Below the pieces are notes generated by a model. That model did not search any database and had not been told where the DNA came from. It saw only the letters and a list, made by a program, of their open reading frames with translations. Shown here in pieces: positions 24,376-36,870 of a stretch of 64,000 nucleotides of DNA. The translations under genes were made by a program, and so were the position numbers. Origin of the DNA: Lepas anatifera. Taxonomy: Eukaryota; Arthropoda; Thecostraca; Lepadidae. Positions within the stretch are counted from its first letter, which is position 1, and each line of letters opens with the position of its first letter. The stretch covers positions 372,001-436,000 of the forward strand of contig JAOTON010000210.1 in assembly GCA_034440635.1 (NCBI GenBank), read 5' to 3'.

Positions 24376-25189
24376 AGGTCTCGAGCTGGGGCATAACTCG
24401 GTAACAAATAGGCTGAATTTGGTGAAAATCTGCAGGTATGGGTGAAATACCGTCGGAAAACCCATCATATTTTATATTGTATCTCCTTTCTTCTCGTCAT
24501 GCCCAGTCTTTGCTTAACAAAACAAACATTATGCGTGTGTTTATTTATTTGATGATATGAACAGAGGGCAAGCGTGGTGCAGTATGCAGAGACATGCTAA
24601 TTTAGGAAAACATGGGCCTAGACAGGGGATTGAATGGAGCCATAATGAGAACACAAAACCTAAAACTCCAACATTGCGTTGTTATAAGTATCAAACTGCT
24701 GAAAAAACTCGCCTGTCAATCGAACACTTTGGCTAACGTATGTTGTCACCGGCTTCTCCTGCGCCAGAGCGGCACCTGCCGAGGCCGCAGGCCGAGGTTG
24801 TTGTTGTTGTTGTCTGTTCTGAGCGCTGGTATCAGAGACATAAAACTTTTGTGGATAGAAGGCACTTCCAAATGAATAAGCACCACGGTTGTCAATTTTC
24901 AAAATTTTCAAAATTTTGCCCAGAATTTTGCATTATGTGATTTTTAACTTTTATTTTTCTATTTTTTGCTAATTCATCTAGACTCTTGAAACTTGCACCC
25001 TTTTACATCAGGGAAATTTGTAGTTCACACAAAAAGTTGGAAAGAAAAAGCTTTAAATTTAGGGCTCTAAATTAGCTTTTAAACTTTGCACCCTCAATTT
25101 GGCATAAAACTCATGGTCTAAACTACAGGCTCGAAATATCTGAAGCTACAGCAGTTCAGGTTCTGAGTCAAATATCAACTTAAAGGCCG

Positions 25190-25211
25190 GTTTGTGCAGT
25201 ACTGCACAAAC
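25190..25211. repeat. Perfect 22-bp palindrome, unit 2
   Basis: Identical to the palindrome in unit 1. Confidence 0.9.
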
Positions 25212-26164
25212 ACAGAAACAAAACAAAAAAAGAAAATTTAAGGGTCCTTTTTGGCCCATTCCGTGAAGGTCTGCATTTCCCAAAATATCATTCAAACCCT
25301 TATATCTTCCGATCTAATTGATAAAAATTAGTTCCCATTTCAAATAATAAGAGAGAATAGCCTCCTTAATTATATATTTAGAGATAAAAGCTTTCAGACA
25401 AAAACTTTTTATTTTATAGGCAAAAATAAAATATAAGTTTTTAAAATTTTTATTCTCAGCCCCCTGGTTTCCAGACCATGATAGCTACGGTATTGAACTT
25501 AACACGGCTGGATAGAAAACTTCGTTGCCGTCATTTTTCTCACTCATACCCCCCACTTATCTCTTACGGCTTCCGCGCTATAAGCCGTAAAATACATTTC
25601 AAAGTGGTAATTTATCAGTTTATTTTTGCTTCACACCGGGGTTTAGGGTGGTTAGAGTCATTGGAGGGAAATGAAATTTTGCATGCAGCTAGGTAAGAGA
25701 CATATGTCGACATTCCATCTGCATAGATATCAATGAAACACCAAGTTACCTTTACAAACATGCCGTTTCTCCACGCAACGTTGTAGCAAATCACCACGCG
25801 TCACCCCTGCGTCCCCGCCGCGGCAACGCCGGCGATCGGCGCGGCCGTTTCTGTTTATTTATGGTCTGGTAAAAAAGTACCGAATACTACCCATAATGCA
25901 TCACAAGTAATTAGAGTACCGTAAAAGTCCGAGTTTACAATAACAGTATTATGTTTCTGTTTTTGGACCATGGGTGGATCCAGGGAATAAGTAGGCTAGG
26001 AGCCCCCCCCTCACCCTTCTCCCCTATCCTCCTCCCACAACCCCCAATCGACCATCGGAGGTGCAGGGTGCCATCGAACTTTCCAGGCGTTTCCGGGACA
26101 ATTTCAGGGGGCGCTAAGATTCTATGGGGGGCACCTATCCCCTTTCCCCTTGGATCCGCCTATG

Positions 26165-27710
26165 TCGTTTCGGGGGGGGCACGGAGGTGGGGTCGTTACG
26201 GGTGTGGGGGTAAGGAGCTCGAGCATAAGCGGATCCAGGACATCAGCATGGGGGTAGGGGCTAAAGAGTTCGAGCATAGGCAGACCCAGGACATCAGTAC
26301 GAGGGTCGGGCTAGGGAGTTAGAGCATAGGCGGATCCAGGACATTAGTACGGGGATGGGGCTAAGCAGCTGAGCATTAGCGGATTCAGGACATCAGTACG
26401 GGGTGAGACTCGGGAGTTCCAGCATAGGCGGATCCAGGACATCAGTAGGGGGGTAGGGGCTACGGAGTTCGAGCATAGGCGGATCCAGGATATCAGTACG
26501 GGGATGGGGCTAAGGAGACCGAGCATAGGCGGATCTAGGACATCTGTACGGGGGGTGGAGATAAGGAGCTCGAGCATAGGCTGATCCAGGACATCAGTAT
26601 AGGTGTGGGGCTAAGGAGCTCGAGCAGAGGCGGATCTAGGACATCAGTACGGCGGTGGGGCTAAAGGGCTTGAGTATAGGCGGATCAAGGACATCAGTAC
26701 GGGGGTGAGGCTAAGAAGCTCGAGCATAAGCGGATCCAGGACATCAGCACGTGGGTAGGGGCTAAAGATTTCGAGCATAGGCGGATCCAGGACATCAGTA
26801 CGGGGGTGGGGCTAAGAAGCTCGAGCATAAGCAGATTCAGCTGATCAGTACGGGGGTGGGGCTCGGGAGCTCGAGCATAGGCGGATCTAGGACATCAGTA
26901 CGGTGGTGGGGCTCGGGCGTTCCAGCATAGGCGGATCCAGGACATTAGTAGGGTGGTAGGGGCTAAAGAGTTCGAGTATAGGCGAATCCAGGGCAGTACG
27001 GAGGTGGGGCAACGGAGTTCGAGCATAGGCAGATCCAGGACATCAAATCGGGGGTGTGGCTCCGGAGCTCGAGTAAAGGCGGAGTCAGGACATCAGTGGG
27101 GGGGTAGGGGCTACGGAGTTCGAGCATAGGCGGATGCAGGACATCAGTAAGAAGGTGGGGTAAGGAGCTCGAGCATAGGCGGATCCAGGACATCAGTAGG
27201 GGGTAGGGGCTAAGGAGTTCGAGCATAGGCGGATCCAGGACATCAGTACGGAGGTGGGGCTAAAAAGTTCGAGCATTGGCGGATCCAGGACATCAGTACG
27301 GGGGTGGGGCTAAGGAGCTCCAGCAAAGGCAGATCCAGGCCTCAGTACGGGGGTGGGGCTAAGGAGCTCGAGCATAGGCGGATCTAGGACATCAGTACGG
27401 TGGTGGGGCTCGGGCGTTCCAGCATAGGCGGATCCAGGACAATAGTAGGGTGGTAGGGGCTAAAGAGTTCGAGTATAGGCGAATCCAGGGCAGTACGGAG
27501 GTGGGGCTGCGGAGTTCGAGCATAGGCAGATCCAAGACATCAGTTCGGGGGTGGGGCTAAGGAGCTCGAGCATAGGCGGATCCAGGACATCCGTGCAGGG
27601 GTGTGGCTCCGGAGCTCGAGTAAAGGCGGATCCAGGACATCATTATGGGTGTGGGGCTAAGGAGCTCGAGCAGAGGCGGATCCAGGGCATCAGTACGGGG
27701 GTGGGGCTGA
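26165..27710. repeat. 50-bp minisatellite array 2, about 31 monomers
   Basis: Same monomer as array 1. Several variant monomers occur in the same order as in arrays 1 and 3, which points to duplication of whole units and not independent amplification. Confidence 0.95.
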
Positions 27711-28130
27711 GGTCTCGAGCTGGGGCATAACTCGGTAACAAATAGGCTGAATTGGGTGAAAATCTGCAGGTATAGGTGAAATACCGTCGGAAAACCCATC
27801 ATATTTTATATTGTATCTCCTTTCTTCTCGTCATGCCCAGTCTTTGCTTAACAAAACAAACATTATGCGTGTGTTTATTTCTTTGATGATATGAACAGAG
27901 GGCAAGCGTGGTGCAGTATGCAGAGACATGCTAATTTAGGAAAACATGGGCCGAGACAGGGGATTGAATGGAGCCATAATGAGAACACAAAACCTAAAAC
28001 TCCAACACTGCGTTGTTATAAGAATCAAACTGCTGAAAAAACTCGCCTGTCAATCGAACTGTTTGGCTAACGTACATTGTCACCGGCTTCTCCTGCGCCA
28101 GAGCGGCACCTGCCGAGGCCGAAGGCCGAG

Positions 28131-29508
28131 GTCAGAGCCGCATGACGAAATCCATGGAGCGAAGCGCATTGAGATTTCTCAAGCGGCTCTATTCTGGCCG
28201 CTCAGACGGGTCTCGTCGTGGTCTGTTGTTGTTGGCGTCTGTCAGTCCTGAGAATTGATGTCAGAGCTCTGGAATTTTGTAGGGTGATAGCCCTTCTGCT
28301 CCAGACACCCAAACTGAAGCCCCGAGTTGAAATCCAAAATAGTTTTTGAGAAATTTTGGCTCAAACTTTTTCTGTTTTATATTTTTCTAATTTTTACTTC
28401 TTAAGTTACGAACTTGAAATTTATGTCCTTTTCAATGGATAACAAGGGCCAGCTAGGGGGAAAAAATTGAGCTGATCCAACAATATTTATTGCGCGAAAA
28501 CGCGGCATTTCTCACGCGCGCAAAAAACCTGCTAAAAGTTGATGGCCGACTTGTGCGCTCGAAATGTCAGAAGGCAGGCCTCAGTTAGCTGAAAGGCAGT
28601 TACCTAGGGGTAGCTAGGCAAATTTTGTAGTGCTTAGGCATAGTTTTGAGTGCAAAACGTAAAATTTTGACCTACTTTTTACAGTTCTTCCGGAAGACTG
28701 AATTTTGGCTCATTTCATTTCAACGTTAATATCTCACAATCTAATTGACCGATTTGAGTTTCCATTTCAAATAATGAAAGAACATTGCTTCCGCCTGATA
28801 ATATTTGGAGATGGAAATTGTGAATGTGAAATTCTTTGTTTTATAGGCATAAATAGAAATTGAGTCAAAAACTTTTTATTTGCATCTTTCTGGCTCCAAG
28901 CTCATGTCACTCACAAACTCAGAACTGACATGGCTGAATAGGAAAGTTACTTGCGGTCATTTCGCTCACTTATACTACCCACCTATCTCTAATGGCTTTC
29001 GAGTAATTAGTCCAAAATGTATTACAAGATGCTAAATTTCTCGGACCACCTTTGCTTCTCACCATGGTTTCAAGTCCTTAAAATGGATGGAAGTGGAAGA
29101 AATTTGGCATGAAGCTAGCTTAAGATCCTAGCTCGACGATACAAGTAATTTCAGCCCAAAAGAATGCTTGGTTCGTCTTCTAGAAGCACCTTTATATCGT
29201 GCCTTTTCGGGACAAGCACAGCACCCGGCGCCAGCGGCCCGGCATATTCGGCGGAGTTGTACCAGCCAGTGACCTCCTGACGGGTCACAGCTGTTCAGCT
29301 AGTGGGAGGGTGAGTGTTGTGGCACTGTGGTCTAGTGGTTAGAGGCCCTGGCTCTTGATCAGGTAGGTCCGGTTCGAATCCGGGGGTGACCACGTACTCT
29401 TTATTGGTTATTTCAAAGAAAAGAATGATAAAACTGACTTGCAGGCGTATGAAGAGATACATTAAGAACGAAATATGGTTTGCTTTCGGCACATTGTCAT
29501 GCGGCTCT
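28131..29508 (+). mobile_element. Composite repeat, diverged subfamily B, without minisatellite
   Basis: It opens GTCAGAGCCGCATGAC (28,131-28,146), whose last 13 bases are the exact reverse complement of GTCATGCGGCTCT at 29,496-29,508. A head hairpin ends gcggctctattctggc. The AT-rich body (28,240-29,180) is a distant relative of the subfamily A body: tatcagagacctaaaa in A corresponds to tgtcagagctctggaa here. No 50-bp array is present. A tRNA-like sequence sits near the 3' end. Its tail joint continues cctgcgcc...gccgcaggccgaggtt, as in subfamily A. Confidence 0.6.
29321..29392 (+). tRNA. tRNA-like sequence, Lys(CTT)-type anticodon, probably pseudo or SINE-derived
   Basis: A box tggtctagtggttaga at 29,328 and B box ggttcgaatcc at 29,371-29,381 are both excellent. 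The T arm (tccgg / ccggg) and the anticodon arm (cctgg / tcagg, loop ctcttga, anticodon CTT) fold. The acceptor stem pairs only with a bulge (ggcac against gtg-a-cc), and the D stem is weak. There is no T-run terminator directly after it. It lies inside the subfamily B repeat, so it is more likely a relic or SINE head than a working tRNA gene. Confidence 0.5.
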
Positions 29509-29940
29509 CCTGCGCCGGTGGGGCGTTAGCCCAGGCCGCAGGCCGAGGTTGTTGTTGTTGTTGTCTGTTCTGAGCGCTGGTATCAGAGACCTAAAACTTT
29601 TGTGGATAGAAGGCACTTCCAAATGAATAAGCACCACGGTTGTCAATTTGCAAAATTTTCAAAATTTTTCCCAGAATTTTGCATTATGTGATTTTTAACT
29701 TTTATTTTTCTATTTTTTGCTAATTCATCTAGACTCTTTAAACTTGCACCCTTTTACATCAGGGAAATTTGTAGTTCACACAAAAAGTTGGAAAGAAAAA
29801 GCTTTAAATTTAGGGCTCTAAATTAGCTTTTAAACTTTGCACCCTAAATTTGGCATAAAACTCATGGTCTAAACTACAGGCTCGAAATATCTGAAGCTAC
29901 AGCAGTTCAGGTTCTGAGTCAAATATCAACTTAAAGGCCG

Positions 29941-29962
29941 GTTTGTGCAGTACTGCACAAAC
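29941..29962. repeat. Perfect 22-bp palindrome, unit 3
   Basis: Identical to the palindromes in units 1 and 2. Confidence 0.9.
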
Positions 29963-31144
29963 ACAGAAACAAAACAAAAACGGAAATTTAAGGGTCCTTT
30001 TTGGCCCATTCCGTGAAGGTCTGCATTTCCCAAAATATCATTCAAACGCTTATATCTTCCGATCTAATTGATAAAAATTAGTTCCCATTTCAGATAATAA
30101 GAGAGAATAGCCTCCTTTATTATATATTTAGAGATAAAAACTTTCAGACTGAAAATTTTTATTTTATGGGCAAAAATAAAATATAAGTTTTTAAAATTTT
30201 TATTCTCAGCCCCCTGGTTTCCAGACCATGATAGCTACGGTATTGAACTTAACACGGCTGGATAGAAAACTTCGTTGCCGTCATTTTTCTCACTCATACC
30301 CCCCACTTATCTCTTACGGCTACCGCGCTATAAGCCGTAAAGTACATTTCAAAGTGGTAATTTTATCAGTTCATTTTTGCTTCACACCGGGGTTTAGGGT
30401 GGTTAGAGTCATTGGAGGGAAATGCAATTTTGCATGCAGCTAGGTAAGAGACATATGTCGACATTCCATCTGCATAGATATCAATGAAACACCAAGTTAC
30501 CTTTACAAACATGCCGTTTCCCCACGCAACGTTGTAGCAAATCACCACGCGTCACCGGTGCGTCCACGCCGCGGCAACGCCGGCGATCGGCGCGGCCGTT
30601 TCTGTTTATTTATGGTCTGGTAAAAAAGTACCCATTACTACCCATAATGCATCACAAGTAATTAGAGTACCGTAAAAGTCCGAGTTTACCATAAGAGTAT
30701 TATGTTTCTGTTTTTGGACCATGGGTGAATCCAGGGAATAAGTAGGCTAGGTGCCCCCCTCACCCTTCTCCCCCATCCCCCTCCCCCAACCCCCAATCGA
30801 CCATCGGCGCCCTCTGAAATTGTAAAGACACGCCTCTCAAGGTCGATGACGCTCCCTGAAATGTCGCTTCCCATACGCGGATCCAGGATTGCCTATCGGG
30901 AGCGAGGTGGAAGGAGAAATTTCCTGGTGGGCGCTATCTACACCAGGGACGCCACTTTTGGCCGGAAAACCTATCAAGTAGGCGCTAAAACCTATCAGTA
31001 GACCCCGATACCTGCATCTCGGGGAAAACGACATTTCAGGGGGGTGCCATCGAACTTTCCAGGGGTTTCCGGGACAATTTCAGGGGGCGCTAAGATTCAA
31101 TGGGGGGCACCTGTCCCCTTTCCCCCTTGGATCCGCCTATGTCG

Positions 31145-33444
31145 TTTCGGGGGGGGCACGGAGGTGGGGTCGTTACGGGTGTGGGGGGTAAGGAGCTCGA
31201 GCATAAGCGGATCCAGGACATCAGCATGGGGGTAGGGGCTAAAGAGTTCGAGCATAGGCGGACCCAGGACATCAGTACGAGGGTGGGGCTAGGGAGTTAG
31301 AGCATAGGCGGATCCAGGACATCGGTACGAGGGTCAGGCTAGGGAGTTAGAGCATAGGCGGATCCAGGGCATTAGTACGGGGATAAGGCTAAGCAGCTGA
31401 GCATTAGCGGATTCAGGACATCAGTACGGGATGAGACTCGGGAGTTCCAGCATAGGCGGATCCAGGACATCAGTAGGGGGGTAGGGGCTACGGAGTTCGA
31501 GCATAGGCGGATCCAGGACATCAGTAGGGGGTAGGGGCTACGGAGTTCGAGCATAGGCGGATCCAGGATATTAGTACGGGGATGGGGCTAAGGAGATCGA
31601 GCATAGGCGGATCTAGGACATCTGTACGGGGGGTGGAAATAAAGAGTTCGAGCATAGGCTGATCCAGGACATCAGTATGGGTGTGGGGCTAAGGAGCTCG
31701 AGCAGAGGCGGATCTAGGACATCAGTACGGCGGTGGGGCTAAAGGGCTTGAGTATAGGCGGATCAAGAACATCAGTACGGGGGTGAGGCTATGGAGCTCG
31801 AGCATAAGCGGATCCAGGACATCAGCACGTGGGTAGGGGCTAAAGAGTTCGAGCATAGGCGGATCCAGGACATCAGTACGGGGGTGGGGCTAAGAAGCTT
31901 AAGCATAAACGGATTCAGCTGATCAGTACGGGGGTGGGGCTCGGAAGCTCGAGCATAGTCGGATCCAGGACATCAGTAGGGGGTGGGGCTAAGTAGTTCG
32001 AGCATAGGTGGATCCAGGGCAGTACAGAGGTGTGGCTACGGAGTTCGAGCATAGGCGGATCCAGGACATCAGTAAGGGGGTGGGGTAAGAAACTCGAGCA
32101 TAGGCGGATCCAGGACATCAGTGGAAGGGGGGTAGGGGCTACGGAGTTCGAGCATAGGCGGATCCAGGACATCAGTAAGAAGGTGGGGTAAGGAGCTCGA
32201 GCATAGCCGGATCCAGGACATCAGTAGGGAGGTAGGGGCTAAGGAGTTCGAGGATAGGCGGATCCAGGACATCAGTACGGAGGTGGGGCTAAGAAGTTCG
32301 AGCATAGGGGATCCAGGGCATCAGTACGGAGGTGGGGCTAAAAAGTTCGAGCATAGGCGGATCCAGGGCAGTATAGAGGTGGGGCTAAGGAGAACCAGCA
32401 AAGGCGGATCCAGGCCTCAGTACGGGGGTGGGGCTAAGGAGCTCGACCATAGGCGGATCCAGGACATCAGTACGGAAGTGGGGCTCGGGCGTTCCAGCAT
32501 AGGGGGATCCAGGACAATAGTAGGGTGGTAGGGGCTAAAGAGTTTGAGTATAGGCGAATCCAGGGCAGTACGGAGGTGGGGTACGGAGTTCGAGCATAGG
32601 CAGATCCAGGACATCAGTTCAGGGGTGGGGCTAAGGAGCTCGAGCATAGGCAGATCCAGGACATCAGTGCAGGGGTGTGGCTCCGGAGCTCGAGTAAAGG
32701 CGGATCCAGGACATCAGTACGGGGATGGGGCTACGGAGTTCGAGCATAGGCGGATCCAGGACATCAGTACGGGGGTGGGGCTAAGGAGCTCGAGCATAAG
32801 CGGAGCCAGGATATCAGTACGGGGTTAGAGGCTAAGGAGTTTGAGCATAGGCGGATCCAGCATATCGGTACGGGGATGGGGCTAAGGAGATCCAGCATAG
32901 GCGGATCCAGGACATCTGTACGGAGGTGGGGCTAAGGAGCTCGAGCATAGGCGGATCCAGGACATCAGTATGGGTGTCGGGCTAAGGAGCTCGAGCAGAA
33001 GCGGATCCAGGACATCAGTACGGGGCTGGGGCTAAGGGGTTCGAGCATAGGCGGATCAAAGACATCAGTACGGGGGGTGGGGCTAAGGAGCTCGAGCATA
33101 AGCGGATCCAGGACATCAAGGGGCTAAAGAGTTAAAACAGGTAGGGGCTAAAGAGTTAAAACATAAGCGGATCCAGGACATCAGTACGGGGGTGGGGCTA
33201 AGGAGCTCGAGCATAAGCGGATTCAGGACATCAGTACGTGGGTGGGGCTCGGGAGCTCGAGCATAGGCGGATCCAGGACATCAGTAGGGGTAGGGGCTAA
33301 GGAGTTCAAGCATAGGCGGATCCAGGGCAGTATAGAGGTGGGGCTTCGGAGTCCGAGCATAGGCAGATCCAGGACATATGTAAGGGGGTGGGGTAAGGAG
33401 CTCGAGCATAGGCGGATCCAGGATATCAGATTGGTGGTGGGGCT
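31145..33444. repeat. 50-bp minisatellite array 3, about 46 monomers
   Basis: Same monomer as array 1. The unusual block with ctaaagagttaaaac at about 33,125 is shared with array 1 at about 24,050, and the block ggttagaggctaagg at about 32,823 is shared with arrays 1 (23,758) and 4 (38,852). Confidence 0.95.
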
Positions 33445-33869
33445 GAGGTCTCGAGCTGGGGCATAACTCGGTAACAAATAGGCTGAATTGGGTGAAAATC
33501 TGCAGGTATAGGTGAAATACCGTCGGAAAACCCATCATATTTTATATCGTATCTCCTTTCTTCTCGTCATGCCCAGTCTTTGCTTAACAAAACAAACATT
33601 ATGCGTGTGTTTATTTCTTTGATGATATGAACAGAGGGCAGGCGTGGTGCAGTATGCAGAGAAATGCTAATTTAGGAAAACATGGGCCTAGGCAGGGGAT
33701 TGAATGGAGCCATAATGAGAACACAAAACCTAAAACTCCAACATTGCGTTGTTATAAGTATCAAACTGCTAAAAAAACTCGCCTGTCAATCGAACTGTTT
33801 GGCTAACGTATATTGTCACCGGCTTCTCCTGCGCCAGAGCGGCACCTGCCGAGGCCGCAGGCCGAGGTT

Positions 33870-34560
33870 TGTTCTGAGGACTGATATCAGATACTTGAAA
33901 CTTGCAGGGATGAAAGGCAGGAACCCATAAAAAATCTCGACGGCTGCAGATTTTCGAATTTTCCAAAATTTGGGATTATATTTTTCTAAACTTTTATTTT
34001 TCTATTTTTCTATTTTTAGTCTACAGCTCTCAAACTTACACTCTTTTACACACAATCAATTACCAGTTGTTGCTCAAAGTTTGAAGTAAAAAATCCAAAT
34101 TTGTACTTCCAAAATGATTTTTTGAAACTTTTACCTCCAACTTGTAGTGAAATGCATTACCAAAGTTATAAGTTCGAAATATCTGAAGATATGATGCTAG
34201 GTGTTCCAAACTGGATTTTTACAGACAAAATGGACTGTGCATTACTGCATAGACACTAAACTGAACCAAAACAATAATTTTGAAGGTCAGTTTTGGCCCT
34301 TTTTCCAAAACATTGCAATTATGGCCTAAAACTTTAAAACAATATAACTTTCAAAATTCTGGATATTTTTGAACGCAGTTTTCTTTGTTGAGATGCGTAT
34401 TGTCATTACAACAACATATTCTAAACTCAAATCTCTGAGTTAGTGGGAAATATTTTTCTGCAAAAATACAATATTTTTTGTTTTTTTGGGAATTTATGAC
34501 TATATATTTCCAAATTTTCTTTTCGAAATTGATACGAAAAAAAGCCCGGCTCAAGTTCTA
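33870..34560 (+). mobile_element. Composite repeat fragment, third diverged subfamily
   Basis: Directly after the tail of unit 3, the sequence gttctgaggactgatatcag opens a body that follows the same layout as the A body (actttatttttctattttt, a ctacagctctcaaactta step, a degenerate gtgcattactgcata at the palindrome place) but is strongly diverged. It stops without array or tail. Confidence 0.5.
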
Positions 34561-35289
34561 CAACCGTCTGCCTGACCATACCCGCGCGTCTCCCATAGGT
34601 TTTGAGCTATATAATGATAAAGACTGAATTTGATGCGGTTTTCATAGGTTGTAATAGATTCATCACGTGATAAAGTGCCTTTATACTCAACTGAGATATA
34701 TGGCTCTCTTTACACTCGTAGTATAGGAAATTATGAGCTCTGCCGTTTTTGTTTCATGACGCTCCGACGACTAGTTCGCCACTGAGGGGCAAAATACTTC
34801 GGTCCCGTTTTTCCCGCAGCAGTAGTGACGTCATTCTGCCCATCTTGCATGGACCTTCTGTGCTGCAGCAGTAGGCTGCAGCCGGTAAATGCGTGCAAGA
34901 AAGGCATAACATTTCTATCCGAGTGTATACAGCGGGTGGCTAGCCGGTCGGGGCGGACGGGAACCTGACCAGAGGGCAGAGGGTGCCGAGGCGTGTTTAG
35001 AGATCGGAGGAAGTGAGCAGTGATGCCCTCAGGCATCTAGGGAACGGTAGCAGGGTCCAGAGGCGTGCTGAGGTAGCTCATGGGAGACATTTCGGACGGG
35101 GGAGCAGTGAGGATGGGGGCTGGTACGGGACTGGAGCCTTCCCCGCCATTGACTCGGAACAGCTTCTGTGTGCCGTATGACCCGGGTGCTTAACCCCGAA
35201 CAGCTTCTGTCTTTGTATTAACCATAGATATTCTGACATTGGGGGGGAGTTCAGCCCCTAGCTCCGCCCATTGTATCAACCACCATTTG
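34561..35289. other. Intergenic, nothing recognised
   Basis: A moderately GC-rich part (34,780-35,200) has short frames only. The phrase 'cggaacagcttctgt' is repeated as 'cgaacagcttctgt' at 35,157 and 35,198. Confidence 0.35.
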
Positions 35290-36004
35290 AATAGCCACCA
35301 TGTATGTATATTAGCATATGAAAGATTGAAGATTTCGTTGCACTCAGTACCAAATTACCGAAAAATATCAATGAGAGGCAATCGACCATGCAGAATTCGA
35401 ATGTGGTATTCACGTCAACAAAGGTCACTGCGCATGCGCACTGGATTTAATGGTAACAAAGGCTATCTCGGCAACCTACGGGTCGATTTTTTTGAAATTT
35501 TGTGAACAAAAGAATAGCACGAAATATAAGTCAAAAATGTCATTGAAGCTGCACTGCTCTGCGCATTCGCAGAAGAAATTATGAAAATAAGCCTGAAAGG
35601 CTAGGATATTTCAGAGGAGGATCTGAACAGAGGGAAAGCCAACGTGCTTAAAGTTAGCATGAATGTTTTGTCACCCTTGGTAACAACAAAAGTCAGTGCG
35701 CATGTGCATTAGAACTCATGGTCATGGAGGCTATCTCGGGAGCCAATAGACCGATTTTGCTCAAATTTTTGCGAGTAAAAGCAGAATATCATCAGCTTAT
35801 CCTAATTGATGGCATTATGACGCTGCACTATTATGCGCATGTGCAGTAGGAATTCTAGGGAATAATAGGCTATAAGGGATCATTTAGAGCAGGAGACAAA
35901 CAAACGGCATATTGACATGCTTCAGTCAACTATAACGGTATCTTTGCTCTTAATCACTGCAGACGTTACTGCGCATGCGGACTGGGACTTAGGGTAACCG
36001 AAGC
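35290..36004. repeat. About 270-bp degenerate tandem repeat with NRF1-like palindromes
   Basis: Palindromic tgcgcatgcgca-type sites occur at about 35,427, 35,695 and 35,967, and weaker ones at about 35,560 and 35,832. Each is followed by similar text (ggctatctcgg, then gaccgatttt). The period is near 270 bp with two palindromes per period. The phrase also resembles the start of the composite tail (actcggtaacaaataggc), and the tail of unit 4 begins right after it. Confidence 0.6.
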
Positions 36005-36870
36005 TAACTCGTTAACAAATTGGCTGAATTGGGTGAAAATCTGCAGGTATAGGTGAATTACGGTCGGCAAACCCATCATATTTTATATTGTATCTCCTTT
36101 CTTCTGGTCATGCCCAGTCTTTACTTAACAAAACAACCATTATACGTGTGTTTATTTATTTGATGACATGAACAGAGGGCAAACGTGGCGCAGTGTGCAG
36201 AGACATGCTAATTTAGGAAAACATGGGCTTACAAAGGGGATTGAATGGAGTCATAACGAGAACACAAGACCTAAAGTCCGAAAATTGTGTTGGTATAAGT
36301 ATCATACTGCTGAAAACACTCGCCTGTCAATCGAACTGTTTGCCTAACGTACATTGTCACCGGCTTCTCCTGCGCCGGAGCGGCACCTGCCGAGGCCGCA
36401 GGCCGAGGTTGTCAGAAGCCGGTGACGAACGAAGTATGAAACGGCTTCTATTCTGACAGTTTTTCCGGTCTCGTCGTTGTTGTCTGTTGTTGTTGTTGTT
36501 GTTGTTGTCTGTTCTGAGCGCTGGTATCAGAGACCTAAAACTTTTGTGGATAGAAGGCACTTCCAAATGAATAAGCACCACGGTTGTCAATTTTCAAAAT
36601 TTTTAAAATTTTGCACAGAATTTTGCATTATGTGATTTTTAACTTTTATTTTTCTATTTTTTGCTAATTCATCTACAGTCTTCAAACTTGCACCCTTTTA
36701 CATCAGACAAATTTGTAGTTCACACAAAAAGTTGGAAAGAAAAAGCTTTAAATTTAAGGCTCTAAATTAGCTTTTAAACTTTGCACCCTAAATTTGGCAT
36801 AAAACTCATGCTCTAAACTACAGGCTCGAAATATCGGAAGCTACAGCAGTTCAGGTTCTGAGTCAAATAT

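Larger units (their letters stand above)
19542..24799 (+). mobile_element. Composite repeat unit 1 (most complete copy, subfamily A)
   Basis: Order of parts: six head hairpins (19,542-19,947); a TTG-rich stretch; an AT-rich body 20,000-21,140 with a perfect palindrome; an hAT-like stretch 21,149-21,567; a 50-bp minisatellite 21,575-24,375; a tail 24,376-24,799 containing GTCACCGGCTTCT at 24,745-24,757 and ending gccgcaggccgaggtt. The 13-mer is the reverse complement of the head arm AGAAGCCGGTGAC, so head and tail could act as terminal inverted repeats. The same order recurs in units 2, 3 and 4. No open frame is conserved among units. The class is unknown; a Helitron-like or TIR element with an internal tandem repeat is possible. 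Confidence 0.7.
24800..28130 (+). mobile_element. Composite repeat unit 2 (no head hairpin; internal deletion)
   Basis: It starts with the TTG run directly after the tail of unit 1, so the head hairpins are absent. The AT-rich body (24,830-25,960) is nearly identical to unit 1. The hAT-like stretch is shortened by roughly 230 bases relative to units 1, 3 and 4 (junction near 26,057). Array 2 and a full tail follow, with the 13-mer at 28,079-28,091. Confidence 0.7.
29551..33869 (+). mobile_element. Composite repeat unit 3
   Basis: TTG run, AT-rich body (29,580-30,710), hAT-like stretch (30,719-31,141), array 3, then a tail with the 13-mer at 33,815-33,827. Body and tail are nearly identical to unit 1. 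The head hairpins are missing, as in unit 2. Confidence 0.7.

Noticed and set aside
21701..24407. Open frames of 60-87 codons through the minisatellites on both strands
   Set aside because: They are translations of a 50-bp repeat (period not a multiple of three, so frames shift from monomer to monomer) and break at random indels.
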